Below are positions 8,554 through 17,308 of a DNA stretch of 52,313 bases, piece by piece. The notes beneath the pieces are model-generated. The model saw only the letters and a program-made list of their open reading frames with translations, had not been told where the DNA came from and ran no database searches. The stretch spans positions 1 to 52,313 of the forward strand of contig ONHA01000017.1 of the NCBI GenBank assembly GCA_900317515.1, read 5' to 3'. Source of the DNA: an uncultured Eubacteriales bacterium. Lineage in GTDB: Bacteria > Bacillota > Clostridia > Lachnospirales > Lachnospiraceae. The position numbers were made by a program, and so were the translations under genes. Position 1 is the first letter of the stretch; each line of letters opens with the position of its first letter.

Positions 8554-9921
8554 ATGAAAATCATAATCGTGGGGTGCGGGAAAGTCGGCGCCACTCTTGC
8601 CGTGCAGCTGTGCAGGGACGGACACGATGTGACGGTTCTCGACAGGAACCCGCTCGCAATCCGCTCGGTCAGCTCTGTTTATGATGTCCTCGGAATGGAG
8701 GGCGACGGCTCGAGCTACAGCACGCTGAAGGACGCAGGCATCGAGACGGCGGACCTTCTGATCGCGGTCACGGACTCGGACGAGAAGAACCTGCTCTGCT
8801 GCCTGATCGGCCAGAAGGCAGGCAACGTGAAGACGGTCGCGCGTATCAGGGATCCGATCTACAACAGCGAGATTTCATTTTTCCAGAAGAACTTCGGGCT
8901 CTCCATGGTCATCAACCCTGAGCTCTCCGCCGCACAGGAGATGGGCCGCATCTTCCGTTTCCCGTCGGCGATCAGCATCGACACATTCTCCAAGGGACGC
9001 GTCGAGCTGCTCACATTTGTGCTGAGCAAGACCAGCGTGCTTGTCGGAAAGCCGCTGACCTACATCCATTCAAAATTAAAATCCGACGTCCTGGTCGCCG
9101 TCGTGCGCCGCGGCAATACCGTCACGATCCCGTCCGGCAACTTTGTACTGGAGGCGGAGGATACGGTCTCGGTCATCATCGGCAAGGGGCTCGCAAATGA
9201 ATTCTTCAAGAAGATCGACGTCAAGGCCAACCCGATCCAGAATGTCATGATCGGAGGCGGCGGACGAGTCGGCGTGTACCTGGCAAAGCGCCTGATCTCC
9301 GAGGGCATCGGCGTCAAGATCATCGAGCGCGACCATGCAAGGTGCGAGGAGCTGTCGGAGCTTCTGCCGCGGGCCCAGATCATTCACGGGGATGCGGCGG
9401 ACGAGGAGCTTCTGCTTGAAGAGGGGATCCAGGAGGTCGACGGCTTCGCCTCCATGACGGACATCGACGAGCAGAACATCATGATGAGTCTTTTCGCCAA
9501 GCAGAATTCCAATGTCAAGGCCAAGCTGGTCACCAAGATCACGCACATCGGCTTTGACGATGTCATCGAATCGCTCGATCTCGGCTCCATCATCAACCCG
9601 AAGGATACGACGGCGGCCTACATCCTGCAGTTCGTCCGTTCCATGGAGGCCTCCGAGGGCTCCAATATGGAGAACCTCTACCGTCTGGCGGGAGATGAGG
9701 TCGAGGCCATGGAGTTCCACATCAAGGAGAAATGCCGCGCGACGGGCGTTCCGCTCCTCAAGCTCAATCTAAAAAAGAATACGCTGATCGGTAAAATCTA
9801 CCGCGGCGGCAAGCTGTTCACCCCGACCGGCCAGGATACGATGGAGGTTGGGGACCATGTGATCCTGGTCACGCTTGCCAAAAATAAATTTCAAGACCTC
9901 GACGATATCCTCGAGGCATAA
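8554..9921 (+). CDS. trkA: Trk system potassium uptake regulatory subunit TrkA
   Basis: Cytoplasmic peripheral subunit that binds NAD(H) or other nucleotides and gates the TrkH channel, 455 aa. Two RCK units are present in tandem. Each Rossmann half starts with a glycine-rich loop: GCGKVG at residues 7-12 and GGGGRVG at 234-240. Each is followed by an RCK-C (TrkA_C) domain. It lies 12 bp upstream of trkH, the expected partner. The ribosome site AGGAGG lies in a small inverted repeat, GATCC-AGGA-GGATC (8535-8548), that could partly hide it in RNA. No separate promoter is obvious between the tRNA and this gene. Confidence 0.96.
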   Translation: MKIIIVGCGKVGATLAVQLCRDGHDVTVLDRNPLAIRSVSSVYDVLGMEGDGSSYSTLKDAGIETADLLIAVTDSDEKNLLCCLIGQKAGNVKTVARIRDPIYNSEISFFQKNFGLSMVINPELSAAQEMGRIFRFPSAISIDTFSKGRVELLTFVLSKTSVLVGKPLTYIHSKLKSDVLVAVVRRGNTVTIPSGNFVLEAEDTVSVIIGKGLANEFFKKIDVKANPIQNVMIGGGGRVGVYLAKRLISEGIGVKIIERDHARCEELSELLPRAQIIHGDAADEELLLEEGIQEVDGFASMTDIDEQNIMMSLFAKQNSNVKAKLVTKITHIGFDDVIESLDLGSIINPKDTTAAYILQFVRSMEASEGSNMENLYRLAGDEVEAMEFHIKEKCRATGVPLLKLNLKKNTLIGKIYRGGKLFTPTGQDTMEVGDHVILVTLAKNKFQDLDDILEA

Positions 9922-9932
9922 CCGGAGCTTCT

Positions 9933-11372
9933 ATGAATTACGGAATATTAATTTTTATACTCGGCTGGATCCTGAAGATCGAGGGAGGGCTGCTTCTTCT
10001 GCCGGCGGTCGTGGGTTTCATTTACCGCGAGTCGGCAGGAGTCTGGTTCCTTCTCACGGCGGCGATCGCCTTCATCATCGGCACGGTGATGACGATCAGG
10101 AATCCGAAAAGCCGCAAGGTGTATGCGCGTGAAGGCTTTGTGGTCGTCGCGCTGGCATGGCTCATCATGTCGCTGATCGGCGCACTGCCGTTCACGCTGT
10201 CGGGGGACATCCCCAACTATCTCGACGCGGTCTTTGAGACCGTGTCCGGTTTCACGACGACGGGAGCTTCGATCCTGCCGGAAGTCGAATCGCTGAATCA
10301 CTGCTCCCTCTTCTGGAGAAGCTTCACCCACTGGATCGGCGGCATGGGAATCTTCGTATTCATGCTGGCCGTTGTGCCGCTCCTCGGCGGCTCCACATTC
10401 AACCTTATGAAGGCGGAGAGCCCGGGCCCGGTCGTCGGAAAATTCGTCCCGAAGATCCGCGACACCGCAGCCATCCTCTATACGATCTACCTTGCGATCA
10501 CGATCGTGGAGTGCCTGCTCCTTACGATCTGCGGGATGCCCTTCTTTGAGGCGATCTGCCATACGTTCGGTACCGTCGGAACCGGCGGCTTCGGCGTCAA
10601 GAATTCCGGCTACACGGAGTATGCTCCGATCCTGCAGAACATTACGACATTTTTCATGATCGCCTGCGGTGTGAATTTCCAGTTTTACTATTATCTGGTC
10701 GGGAAGCGCTTCAAGCTGGCCTTCTCGATGAGTGAAGTCAAGGCCTATCTGATCATCATCCTGGTTGCGATCGTGCTGATCGCCTTCAATGTCAGGGGGA
10801 TGTACGGCACCACGGAGGAGGCGGTCCGCCACTCGGCCTTCCAGGTCGGCACGATCATCACGACGACGGGCTACGCGACGGCGGATTTCGACAAATGGCC
10901 CGCCTTCAGCCAGTCCATCCTGGTCCTGCTCATGATGTGCGGCGCCTGCGCGGGTTCGACGGGCGGCGGCATCAAGGTTTCCCGTATCGTGCTTCTCTTC
11001 AAGACGATCCACAAGGAGCTTTCCAAGATCATTCACCCGCGTTTCATCAAGAAGATCCAGTTTGACGGGGTCTCGGTGGCCCATGAGACGGTGCGCAACA
11101 CCAATGTCTTCATCGCGGTCTACTGCGTGATCTTTGCGCTGTCGGTGCTTTGCATTTCCATCGACAACCACGATTTTACAACGAACTTTACCGCTGTCAC
11201 GGCGACGATCAACAACATCGGACCGGGGCTTTCGCTGGTAGGTCCGACCCAGAATTTCAGCTTTTTCTCACCGTTCTCGAAGATCGTGCTGATCTTTGAC
11301 ATGCTGGCCGGGAGACTTGAGCTCTTCCCGATGCTGCTGCTCTTTGCGCCGCATGTGTGGAAGCGATACTAA
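9933..11372 (+). CDS. trkH: Potassium uptake channel TrkH/KtrB family
   Basis: Integral membrane K+-translocating subunit, 479 aa, built from four M1-P-M2 repeats. The four selectivity-filter loops can be read in order: GFTTTGAS, TVGTGGFG, TIITTTGYAT and NNIGPGLS. Each contributes the conserved glycine lining the pore. It follows trkA by 11 bp with ribosome site CCGGAG and is clearly co-transcribed. Length and architecture match TrkH. KtrB is a close relative, but a TrkA with two RCK units points to the Trk type. Confidence 0.95.
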   Translation: MNYGILIFILGWILKIEGGLLLLPAVVGFIYRESAGVWFLLTAAIAFIIGTVMTIRNPKSRKVYAREGFVVVALAWLIMSLIGALPFTLSGDIPNYLDAVFETVSGFTTTGASILPEVESLNHCSLFWRSFTHWIGGMGIFVFMLAVVPLLGGSTFNLMKAESPGPVVGKFVPKIRDTAAILYTIYLAITIVECLLLTICGMPFFEAICHTFGTVGTGGFGVKNSGYTEYAPILQNITTFFMIACGVNFQFYYYLVGKRFKLAFSMSEVKAYLIIILVAIVLIAFNVRGMYGTTEEAVRHSAFQVGTIITTTGYATADFDKWPAFSQSILVLLMMCGACAGSTGGGIKVSRIVLLFKTIHKELSKIIHPRFIKKIQFDGVSVAHETVRNTNVFIAVYCVIFALSVLCISIDNHDFTTNFTAVTATINNIGPGLSLVGPTQNFSFFSPFSKIVLIFDMLAGRLELFPMLLLFAPHVWKRY

Positions 11373-11390
11373 AAAGGATAAAACTTATAT

Positions 11391-13130
11391 ATGGCAAATG
11401 AAATGACAAAAGAGCGCTATGAGACGCTGAAAGTGGCCCAGATACGCGAATTTGCAAAATCCCGGGGCATCAAAGGGGCCTCTTCCATGAAGAAAGCCGA
11501 GCTCATCGAGGCGATGGTCCTGAAGGATGAGCAGGAGAGGGCGATGGAGCTTGCCCGGAACACCGGCATGCCGATGCTTGTATTTGAGGAGGCGCCCGTA
11601 AAGCCCGCCGAGGAGAAGCGCGAGAAGCCGGCAGAGAAGAAGGCTGAGAAGCCGGCCGGGGAAGAGCGCGCAAAGCCCGCCGGGGAGAAGCGTGAAAAGC
11701 CGGCGGAGAAGAAGAGCGAAAAGCCGGCCAAAGAAGAGCGCGCAAAGCCCGCCGGGGAAAAGCGCGAAAAACCGGCGGAGAAGAAGCGCAGGAAGCCGGC
11801 GAAGGAAGAGCATGCGAAAGCTGCGGAGGAAAAGCCGGTGAAGACGGAAGAACCGGCCCCGGCGGAGGCTGCAAAGCCCGCCGGGGAGGAGAAGCCGGCT
11901 CCGAAGCCTGTTCAGGCTGAGAAGGCGCCTGAGGCTGCAAAGCCTGCGGCGGAGGCTCCGAGAGCGGAGGAGGCCAAGGCTCCTTCCGACCAGGCGCCGA
12001 TCCCGTCCAAGGCGGCGCGGGGCGTCCTCGAGATCATGACGGACGGCTACGGTTTCCTTCGAAGCGCGGCGAATTACCTCTCCGGCGAGGAGGACGTCTA
12101 TGTGTCGCCCTCCCAGATCAGACGGTTTAACTTAAGGACCGGCGACCTCATCACCGGATTCCGCCGCGACAGAGGTCCGGGTGAAAAATACGGCGGCCTC
12201 CTCTATGTGGGCACGGTCAACGGAAAGCGGGCCGATGACGCGAGGAAGCGATTTACATTTGAGAAAATGACGCCGATCTTCCCGGACGAGCGCATAAGGC
12301 TCGAGCACCCGGGCGGATCCCGCGCGATCAGGATCGTGGATCTTATTTCCCCGATCGGCAAGGGCCAGCGAGGCATGATCGTATCACCCCCGAAGGCCGG
12401 CAAGACGACGCTCCTTAAGGATATCGCAAAATCGATCCTGGCGATCAATCCGAAGGCCAATCTGATCATTCTGCTGATCGACGAGCGTCCGGAGGAGGTC
12501 ACCGACATGATCGAGTCCGTGACCGGGGAGAACGTCGAGGTCGTCTATTCGACCTTCGACGAGCAGCCGGACCATCACAGGAGAGTGTCCGAGATGGTGC
12601 TCGAGCGGGCCAAGAGAATGGTCGAGCTTAAGCAGGACGTCGTGATCCTGCTCGATTCCATCACGCGCCTTGCGCGGGCCTACAACGTGCTGGTACCGCC
12701 GAGCGGCCGCACGCTGTCGGGCGGTATCGATCCGACGGCCCTCTACGCACCGAAGCGCTTCTTCGGTGCTGCGAGAAACATGCGGGAGGGCGGAAGTCTC
12801 ACGATCCTGGCCACGGCCCTGGTCGATACGGGCAGCAAGATGGACGACGTCATTTATGAGGAATTCAAGGGCACCGGCAACATGGAGCTCATTCTCGACC
12901 GGAAGCTGCAGGAGCGCAGAGTGTTCCCGGCCATCGACATCGTCCGGTCCGGAACGCGGCGGGAGGACCTGCTGCTTGACGAGAAGGAGCAGAGGGCGGT
13001 CTATCTCATCCGCCGGAGGCTCAACGGTCTCAAGCCGGAGGACTCGGTCGAAACGCTGCTGAACGCCTTTGCAAAATACGAGACCAACGAGGAGGTCGCG
13101 GACGCGATCATCGCGGGTTGGGGACATTAA
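11391..13130 (+). CDS. rho: Transcription termination factor Rho with long KEPA-rich insert
   Basis: Hexameric RNA-dependent ATPase that terminates transcription, 579 aa, about 160 longer than E. coli Rho. The N-terminal Rho_N helical domain (residues 3-45, [20 protein letters not shown]) is separated from the cold-shock-like RNA-binding domain (starting about 205, [14 protein letters not shown]) by a low-complexity stretch of Lys, Glu, Pro and Ala. That stretch includes three perfect-length 24-residue repeats (residues 71-142). The ATPase core is intact: Walker A SPPKAGKT (332-339), Walker [10 protein letters not shown], and the Q-loop/R-loop region [20 protein letters not shown]. It has a modest ribosome site (AAAGGAT) and lies 18 bp after trkH. 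Disordered inserts are known in Rho of several phyla and can extend RNA binding; that role here is inferred. Confidence 0.96.
   Translation: MANEMTKERYETLKVAQIREFAKSRGIKGASSMKKAELIEAMVLKDEQERAMELARNTGMPMLVFEEAPVKPAEEKREKPAEKKAEKPAGEERAKPAGEKREKPAEKKSEKPAKEERAKPAGEKREKPAEKKRRKPAKEEHAKAAEEKPVKTEEPAPAEAAKPAGEEKPAPKPVQAEKAPEAAKPAAEAPRAEEAKAPSDQAPIPSKAARGVLEIMTDGYGFLRSAANYLSGEEDVYVSPSQIRRFNLRTGDLITGFRRDRGPGEKYGGLLYVGTVNGKRADDARKRFTFEKMTPIFPDERIRLEHPGGSRAIRIVDLISPIGKGQRGMIVSPPKAGKTTLLKDIAKSILAINPKANLIILLIDERPEEVTDMIESVTGENVEVVYSTFDEQPDHHRRVSEMVLERAKRMVELKQDVVILLDSITRLARAYNVLVPPSGRTLSGGIDPTALYAPKRFFGAARNMREGGSLTILATALVDTGSKMDDVIYEEFKGTGNMELILDRKLQERRVFPAIDIVRSGTRREDLLLDEKEQRAVYLIRRRLNGLKPEDSVETLLNAFAKYETNEEVADAIIAGWGH
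11601..11816 (+). repeat. Three in-frame 72-bp tandem repeats inside rho
   Basis: Units at 11601-11672, 11673-11744 and 11745-11816. Each encodes 24 residues of the pattern [24 protein letters not shown], where the third ends EEHA. The units are the same length and closely similar at DNA level. Being a multiple of three, gain or loss of units keeps the frame, so copy number could vary between strains. Confidence 0.9.
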
Positions 13131-13151
13131 AGAGTTTTCCTTAAAATTCCC

Positions 13152-13180
13152 TTTACAAGCGAATAATCGTATGCTATAAT
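13152..13180 (+). promoter_or_regulatory. Promoter of rpmE
   Basis: TTTACA (13152-13157), 17-bp spacer, TATAAT (13175-13180), with a TG one base before the -10 box (extended -10). It lies about 70 bp upstream of the rpmE start, giving a leader of about 60 nt. Confidence 0.8.
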
Positions 13181-13249
13181 TTCATGGCTGTCCAATGGAC
13201 AAAAATAATTTGCAAGTCGGAAATTTGCGAAAAGAATGAGGTGAAAGAA

Positions 13250-13453
13250 ATGAGAGAAGGAATCCATCCGAAGTATTATCAGGCAACTGTGACCTGCAAC
13301 TGCGGAAACACATTTGTTGTCGGCTCGACAAAGAAGGACATCCACGTTGAAATCTGCTCCAAATGCCATCCGTTCTACACAGGCCAGCAGAAGGCGATCA
13401 AGGCCCGCGGACGTATCGAAGCATTCAACAAGAAGTTCGGTCTGGGCAAATAA
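13250..13453 (+). CDS. rpmE: 50S ribosomal protein L31 (zinc-binding form)
   Basis: Large-subunit ribosomal protein, 67 aa, helping to bridge the 50S and 30S subunits. The family signature [10 protein letters not shown] is followed by the four zinc ligands C16, C18, C36 and C39 (CNC...CSKC), so this is the C+ zinc-dependent paralogue. ATG 13250 is preferred over an in-frame ATG at 13184: the family starts with this MREGIHP-type sequence and AGGTGA lies just upstream, while 13184 would fall right at the predicted -10 box. It is monocistronic, or the lead gene with partial readthrough into the DUF1385 gene past the terminator at 13471. Confidence 0.97.
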   Translation: MREGIHPKYYQATVTCNCGNTFVVGSTKKDIHVEICSKCHPFYTGQQKAIKARGRIEAFNKKFGLGK

Positions 13454-13470
13454 TAAAAGCGGAAACAAAA

Positions 13471-13497
13471 GGACGGCTAAGGAGCCGTCCTCTTTTT
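13471..13497 (+). terminator. Intrinsic terminator after rpmE
   Basis: Perfect 8-bp stem GGACGGCT / AGCCGTCC (13471-13478 and 13483-13490) with an AAGG loop, followed by TCTTTTT. The next gene starts 20 bp on with no visible promoter, so some readthrough is likely. Confidence 0.85.
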
Positions 13498-13516
13498 ACA
13501 TTTGAGGAGGTAATCC

Positions 13517-14452
13517 ATGCAGAAATCATCCGGCATCGGCGGCCAGGCCGTTCTGGAGGGGATCATGATGCGGAACGGCGGCCGCTATGCGGTGGCTGTC
13601 CGCAAGGCCGACCATGAGATCGAGGTGAAGACCGAGCCGTACAAGAGCGTTATCCCGATCAAGGGGATCGAGAAGGTGCCGATCATACGCGGTGTCGCCG
13701 CCTTCATCGATTCGATGGTCGTGGGCGTCTCATCCCTCATGTGGTCCGCGGAGTTTGCGGCGGACGATGAGGAGGAGATCGAGCGCAAGAAGAACATGAC
13801 CGCGGAGGATACCGCAAAGGAAGAGAAGATGTGGGGGCTTATGATGACGGGGACGGTTCTCTTTTCCGTCTGCTTCTCCGTCGGGCTCTTCTTCCTGCTT
13901 CCCTACCTGCTGGCGTCGTTTCTCCGCAGGTTCGGGGTCTCCGAGATCGGGGTTTCCGTCGCGGAGGCGCTGCTTCGGGTGTGCATTTTCATGACGTACA
14001 TGTTCCTGATCTCCCGCATGAAGGATATCCAGCGGGTGTTCGCGTTCCACGGAGCCGAGCACAAGTGCATTAACTGCATCGAGAACGGCTGGGACCTCAC
14101 GGTGGAGAACGTCCTCAAGGCCTCCCGCCGCCACAAGCGCTGCGGGACGAGCTTCCTGCTCTTCGTCATCATCATCTCGGTGATCGCCTCGATCTTCCTG
14201 GGGATCCTCGGGATCCGGACGCCGCTCATGCGGCTCATCTCGCGCCTTCTGCTCATCCCGGTCATCGCGGGCGTCTCCTACGAGGTGCTGCGCCTGGCGG
14301 GCTCGAGCGACAACAAGCTTATCTGCACGCTCTCGAAGCCGGGCCTTATGCTCCAGGGGTTCGTTACCCGGGAGCCGGACGCGGATATGGTCGAGGTCGC
14401 GATCGCGGCTGTCGAGGCGGTTTTTGACTGGAAGGCCTGGCAGGGAAAATGA
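13517..14452 (+). CDS. DUF1385 family membrane protein (YqhQ-like)
   Basis: Multi-pass inner membrane protein of unknown function, 311 aa. It opens with the family signature GIGGQAVLEGIMMR. There are hydrophobic segments at about 112-135, 145-165, 208-228 and 236-256. The conserved motif HGAEHKCINCIE (about 178-189), with its histidines, glutamate and cysteines, could bind metal or be catalytic. It has a strong ribosome site (GAGGAGGT) and a 4-bp overlap (ATGA) with prmC. The DUF1385, prmC, prfA order recurs in Clostridia, which suggests a link with translation or the envelope but proves nothing about its role. Confidence 0.9.
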   Translation: MQKSSGIGGQAVLEGIMMRNGGRYAVAVRKADHEIEVKTEPYKSVIPIKGIEKVPIIRGVAAFIDSMVVGVSSLMWSAEFAADDEEEIERKKNMTAEDTAKEEKMWGLMMTGTVLFSVCFSVGLFFLLPYLLASFLRRFGVSEIGVSVAEALLRVCIFMTYMFLISRMKDIQRVFAFHGAEHKCINCIENGWDLTVENVLKASRRHKRCGTSFLLFVIIISVIASIFLGILGIRTPLMRLISRLLLIPVIAGVSYEVLRLAGSSDNKLICTLSKPGLMLQGFVTREPDADMVEVAIAAVEAVFDWKAWQGK

Positions 14453-15279
14453 AATTCCGGGAACTTTTGACTGAAGGGAAAAATAAGCTTGAAGCCGCCG
14501 GATGCCCGGAGGCGCCTGCGGATGCGAGAGCCTTGCTTTTCCATGTGTTTCACCTTACGCTGGGAAGCTACGCGGCAAGGAGCGAGGATGAGGCCCCGAA
14601 AGAGGGGGAAGAGTCCTACCTTGCGGCGATAAACGAGCGGATGAGCCGGCGGCCTCTCGGGTACATCATCGGGGAGGCGCCGTTCTACGGGCGGGACTTT
14701 TACGTGAACGAGGATGTCCTGATCCCACGGTTTGACACGGAGGTCCTGGTCTTTGAGGCGCTCTCCTTAATGCACGAGGGCGACCGTGTGCTCGACCTCT
14801 GCACGGGGTCCGGGTGCATCCCGGTGACGCTTGCGCTTGAGGGGCCGGCCGGCTGCCGGATCGATGCGCTCGATATCTCCAAAGGGGCGCTCGCCGTGGC
14901 GGAGAAGAATGCGGCGAGGCACAGGGCGGCAGTTAATTTTATTTTAAGTGATTTGTTTGAGAATATTTCCGGCAGGTATGCTATAATAACGGCAAACCCG
15001 CCTTATATTCCGTCCGGCGTGATCGGAACGCTCATGCCGGAAGTGCGCGACCATGAGCCGAGGATCGCCCTTGACGGGGCTTCGGACGGGCTTTGTTTTT
15101 ACGTGAGGATCGCCGCGGAGGCGAAAGACCACCTTGAAGCGGGCGGACACCTTGTCATGGAGATCGGGTACGATCAGGGCGAGGCGGTCTCAAGGATCCT
15201 CAGGGAAGCCGGATATCATGATGTCAGGGTCGTGAAGGACCTTGCGGGGCTTGACCGGGTCGTGTGCGGCGCGTTTTAA
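14449..15279 (+). CDS. prmC: Peptide chain release factor N5-glutamine methyltransferase
   Basis: AdoMet-dependent enzyme that methylates the glutamine of the GGQ loop of RF1 and RF2, 276 aa. It has an N-terminal helical substrate-binding domain (1-80) and then a class I methyltransferase fold. The AdoMet loop is [15 protein letters not shown], and the catalytic NPPY is at 183-186, the motif that holds the glutamine amide. It overlaps the DUF1385 gene by 4 bp and lies 11 bp before prfA, which encodes its substrate. Assignment to PrmC rather than PrmB or a DNA methylase rests on this context and the length. Confidence 0.96.
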   Translation: MKFRELLTEGKNKLEAAGCPEAPADARALLFHVFHLTLGSYAARSEDEAPKEGEESYLAAINERMSRRPLGYIIGEAPFYGRDFYVNEDVLIPRFDTEVLVFEALSLMHEGDRVLDLCTGSGCIPVTLALEGPAGCRIDALDISKGALAVAEKNAARHRAAVNFILSDLFENISGRYAIITANPPYIPSGVIGTLMPEVRDHEPRIALDGASDGLCFYVRIAAEAKDHLEAGGHLVMEIGYDQGEAVSRILREAGYHDVRVVKDLAGLDRVVCGAF

Positions 15280-15290
15280 CGGAGCGTACG

Positions 15291-16358
15291 ATGACTGATA
15301 AGATAGAGGCAATTTTAAGACGGTATGAGGAGGTGCTCCATGAGCTCAGCTCGGGGGCGGCCGCGGGTGATCCCGGGAAACTCTCCTCACTTATGAAGGA
15401 GGAAGCGCAGCTTGCTCCGATTTCTGCGTGCTACAAGCGGATCCGGGAGGCCGAGAAGAACGAGAGCGACAGCCTGGAGCTCCTCTCCGGGGAGAAAGAC
15501 CCGGAGATGCGGGAGATGCTGAAGGAGGAGCTCGAGGAGGCCAAACGGACCCTGGAGGCGGAGAACCGGCAGATGCGCATACTGCTTCTTCCGAAGGATC
15601 CGGACGACCGCAGGAACGCGATCGTGGAGATCCGGGCCGGCGCGGGCGGCGACGAGGCCGCGCTCTTTGCCGCCGAGATCTACCGGATGTACGTCCGGTA
15701 CGCGGACTCAAGACACTGGAAGACCGAGATGATCTCGCTCAACGAGAACGGTCTCGGGGGCTTTAAGGAGTGCACGTTCCAGCTCACGGGTGACGGCGTG
15801 TTTGAGCGGATGAAGTACGAGTCCGGGACCCACCGGGTCCAGCGGGTGCCGGAGACCGAGAGCGGAGGGCGGATCCACACCTCGACGGTGACGGTGGCGG
15901 TGCTGCCGGAGGCCGAGGAGGTGGACGTCGAGATCGACATGAAGGACTGCCGGTTCGACGTCTTCCGCGCGAGCGGCAACGGCGGCCAGTGCGTCAACAC
16001 GACGGATTCGGCCGTGAGACTGACGCACATTCCGACGGGGATCGTCATTTCCTGCCAGGATGAGAAATCGCAGCTGAAGAACCGGGCCAAGGCCCTGAAG
16101 GTCCTCCGGACCAAGCTGTACGATCTCAAGGTGCGGGAGGCCCACGACAAGCGGGCGGACATGCGGAGGAGCCAGGTCGGCACGGGCGACCGGTCGGAGA
16201 AGATCCGCACCTACAATTTCGGCCAGGGGAGAGTGACGGATCATCGGATCCATCTGACTCTTCACCGGATAGACAGTATTTTAAACGGTGATCTCGACGA
16301 GATCATCGACAGCCTGATCGCACAGGATCAGGCGGAACGGCTGGCAGCAGCCGAATAA
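15291..16358 (+). CDS. prfA: Peptide chain release factor 1
   Basis: RF1 reads UAA and UAG stop codons and triggers peptide release, 355 aa. The anticodon-like tripeptide is PET (in [15 protein letters not shown]), corresponding to the P-x-T of RF1 and not the SPF of RF2. GGQ is at 231-233 ([21 protein letters not shown]). ATG 15291 is chosen because it gives the normal RF1 length and has a ribosome site (ACGGAG). An in-frame GTG at 15264 would overlap prmC and add an unconserved stretch. No frameshift element is needed, unlike RF2. Confidence 0.97.
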   Translation: MTDKIEAILRRYEEVLHELSSGAAAGDPGKLSSLMKEEAQLAPISACYKRIREAEKNESDSLELLSGEKDPEMREMLKEELEEAKRTLEAENRQMRILLLPKDPDDRRNAIVEIRAGAGGDEAALFAAEIYRMYVRYADSRHWKTEMISLNENGLGGFKECTFQLTGDGVFERMKYESGTHRVQRVPETESGGRIHTSTVTVAVLPEAEEVDVEIDMKDCRFDVFRASGNGGQCVNTTDSAVRLTHIPTGIVISCQDEKSQLKNRAKALKVLRTKLYDLKVREAHDKRADMRRSQVGTGDRSEKIRTYNFGQGRVTDHRIHLTLHRIDSILNGDLDEIIDSLIAQDQAERLAAAE

Positions 16359-16387
16359 AAATCCTGAAAGAGAGGAGAGCAAGGAAA

Positions 16388-17308
16388 ATGAAGAAAACAG
16401 CACTGGTTGTTCTGGCGGCAGGTATCGGAAGCCGGTTCGGCGGAGGCATCAAGCAGCTCACGCCGCTCGGCCCGTCCGGCGAGATCATCATGGATTACTC
16501 GATCCACGATGCCGCGGAGGCGGGATTTGACAAGGTGATCTTTATCATCCGCAAGGATATCGAGGAGGATTTTCGGAGGATCATCGGCGACCGCATGAGC
16601 CGTCATATCGAGGTGGCGTATGCATTTCAGGACTTAAACGACCTGCCGGAAGGCTTTGCTCTCCCGGAAGGCCGCACGAAGCCCTGGGGCACCGGCCAGG
16701 CGCTGCTCGCCGCGCGGGACGTCATCAAGGAGCCGTTCGCGGTCGTGAATGCGGACGACTACTACGGCAAGGAGGGCTTTAAGCTGCTCCATGACGCTCT
16801 GGTCGCGGAAGAAGCCGATACCGGGAAGGAAGAGATCTACATGGCAGGCTTCGTCCTTAAAAACACGCTCTCGGACAACGGCGGCGTGACCCGCGGCATC
16901 TGCAGGCTTGATGAGAATAAACTGCTCGTCGGCATCGATGAGACCAAGAATATCGTGAAGACCGAGGACGGAGCGGCCGAGGATCTCGGCGACCGGCTCA
17001 AAATGCTGGATCCGGAGAGCCTTGTCTCCATGAACATGTGGGGCTTTGCGCCTTCGTTCGTGGAGCGGCTGAAAACCGGCTTCCCGGAGTTCCTCGCTTC
17101 GGTACCCGAAGGCGACATCAAGGCGGAGTATCTGCTGCCGACGATTGTCGACGGGCTGCTCAAGGCGGGCGAGGCTGAGGTGCACGTTCTTCGGACCGAT
17201 GACCACTGGTTCGGCGTGACCTACAAGGAGGACCGTCCGACGGTGGAGCAGGCATTTGCGAAGCTGGTCGAGGAAGGTGTCTACAAGTCACCGCTCATGG
17301 AGGATTGA
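16388..17308 (+). CDS. Sugar nucleotidyltransferase-like protein
   Basis: Predicted NTP-transferase fold enzyme, 306 aa. The N-terminal nucleotide-binding loop reads LAAGIGSRFGGGIKQ, followed by PLGPSGEIIMDYSI. VVNADDYYG (about 118-126) supplies the acidic residues that would bind Mg2+ and nucleotide. The family resembles glucose-1-phosphate thymidylyl/uridylyltransferases but lacks a hexapeptide-repeat tail, and its substrate is not established. It has a strong ribosome site (GAGGAGAG). The stop overlaps the start of the next gene (TGATG), so it is probably translated in tandem with the TPR lipoprotein. There is no direct evidence for its sugar. Confidence 0.8.
   Translation: MKKTALVVLAAGIGSRFGGGIKQLTPLGPSGEIIMDYSIHDAAEAGFDKVIFIIRKDIEEDFRRIIGDRMSRHIEVAYAFQDLNDLPEGFALPEGRTKPWGTGQALLAARDVIKEPFAVVNADDYYGKEGFKLLHDALVAEEADTGKEEIYMAGFVLKNTLSDNGGVTRGICRLDENKLLVGIDETKNIVKTEDGAAEDLGDRLKMLDPESLVSMNMWGFAPSFVERLKTGFPEFLASVPEGDIKAEYLLPTIVDGLLKAGEAEVHVLRTDDHWFGVTYKEDRPTVEQAFAKLVEEGVYKSPLMED

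Noticed and set aside
13851-13865. GGGGACGGTTCTC inside the DUF1385 gene, like the REP module at 8268
   Set aside because: It encodes the in-frame membrane segment (MMTGTVLFSV) without an inverted partner nearby, so chance similarity is more likely than an insertion.
14977-14992. TATAATAA-like -10 sequence inside prmC
   Set aside because: It lies in coding sequence (AIITANPPY) with no matching -35 box at a suitable distance and no gene start nearby.
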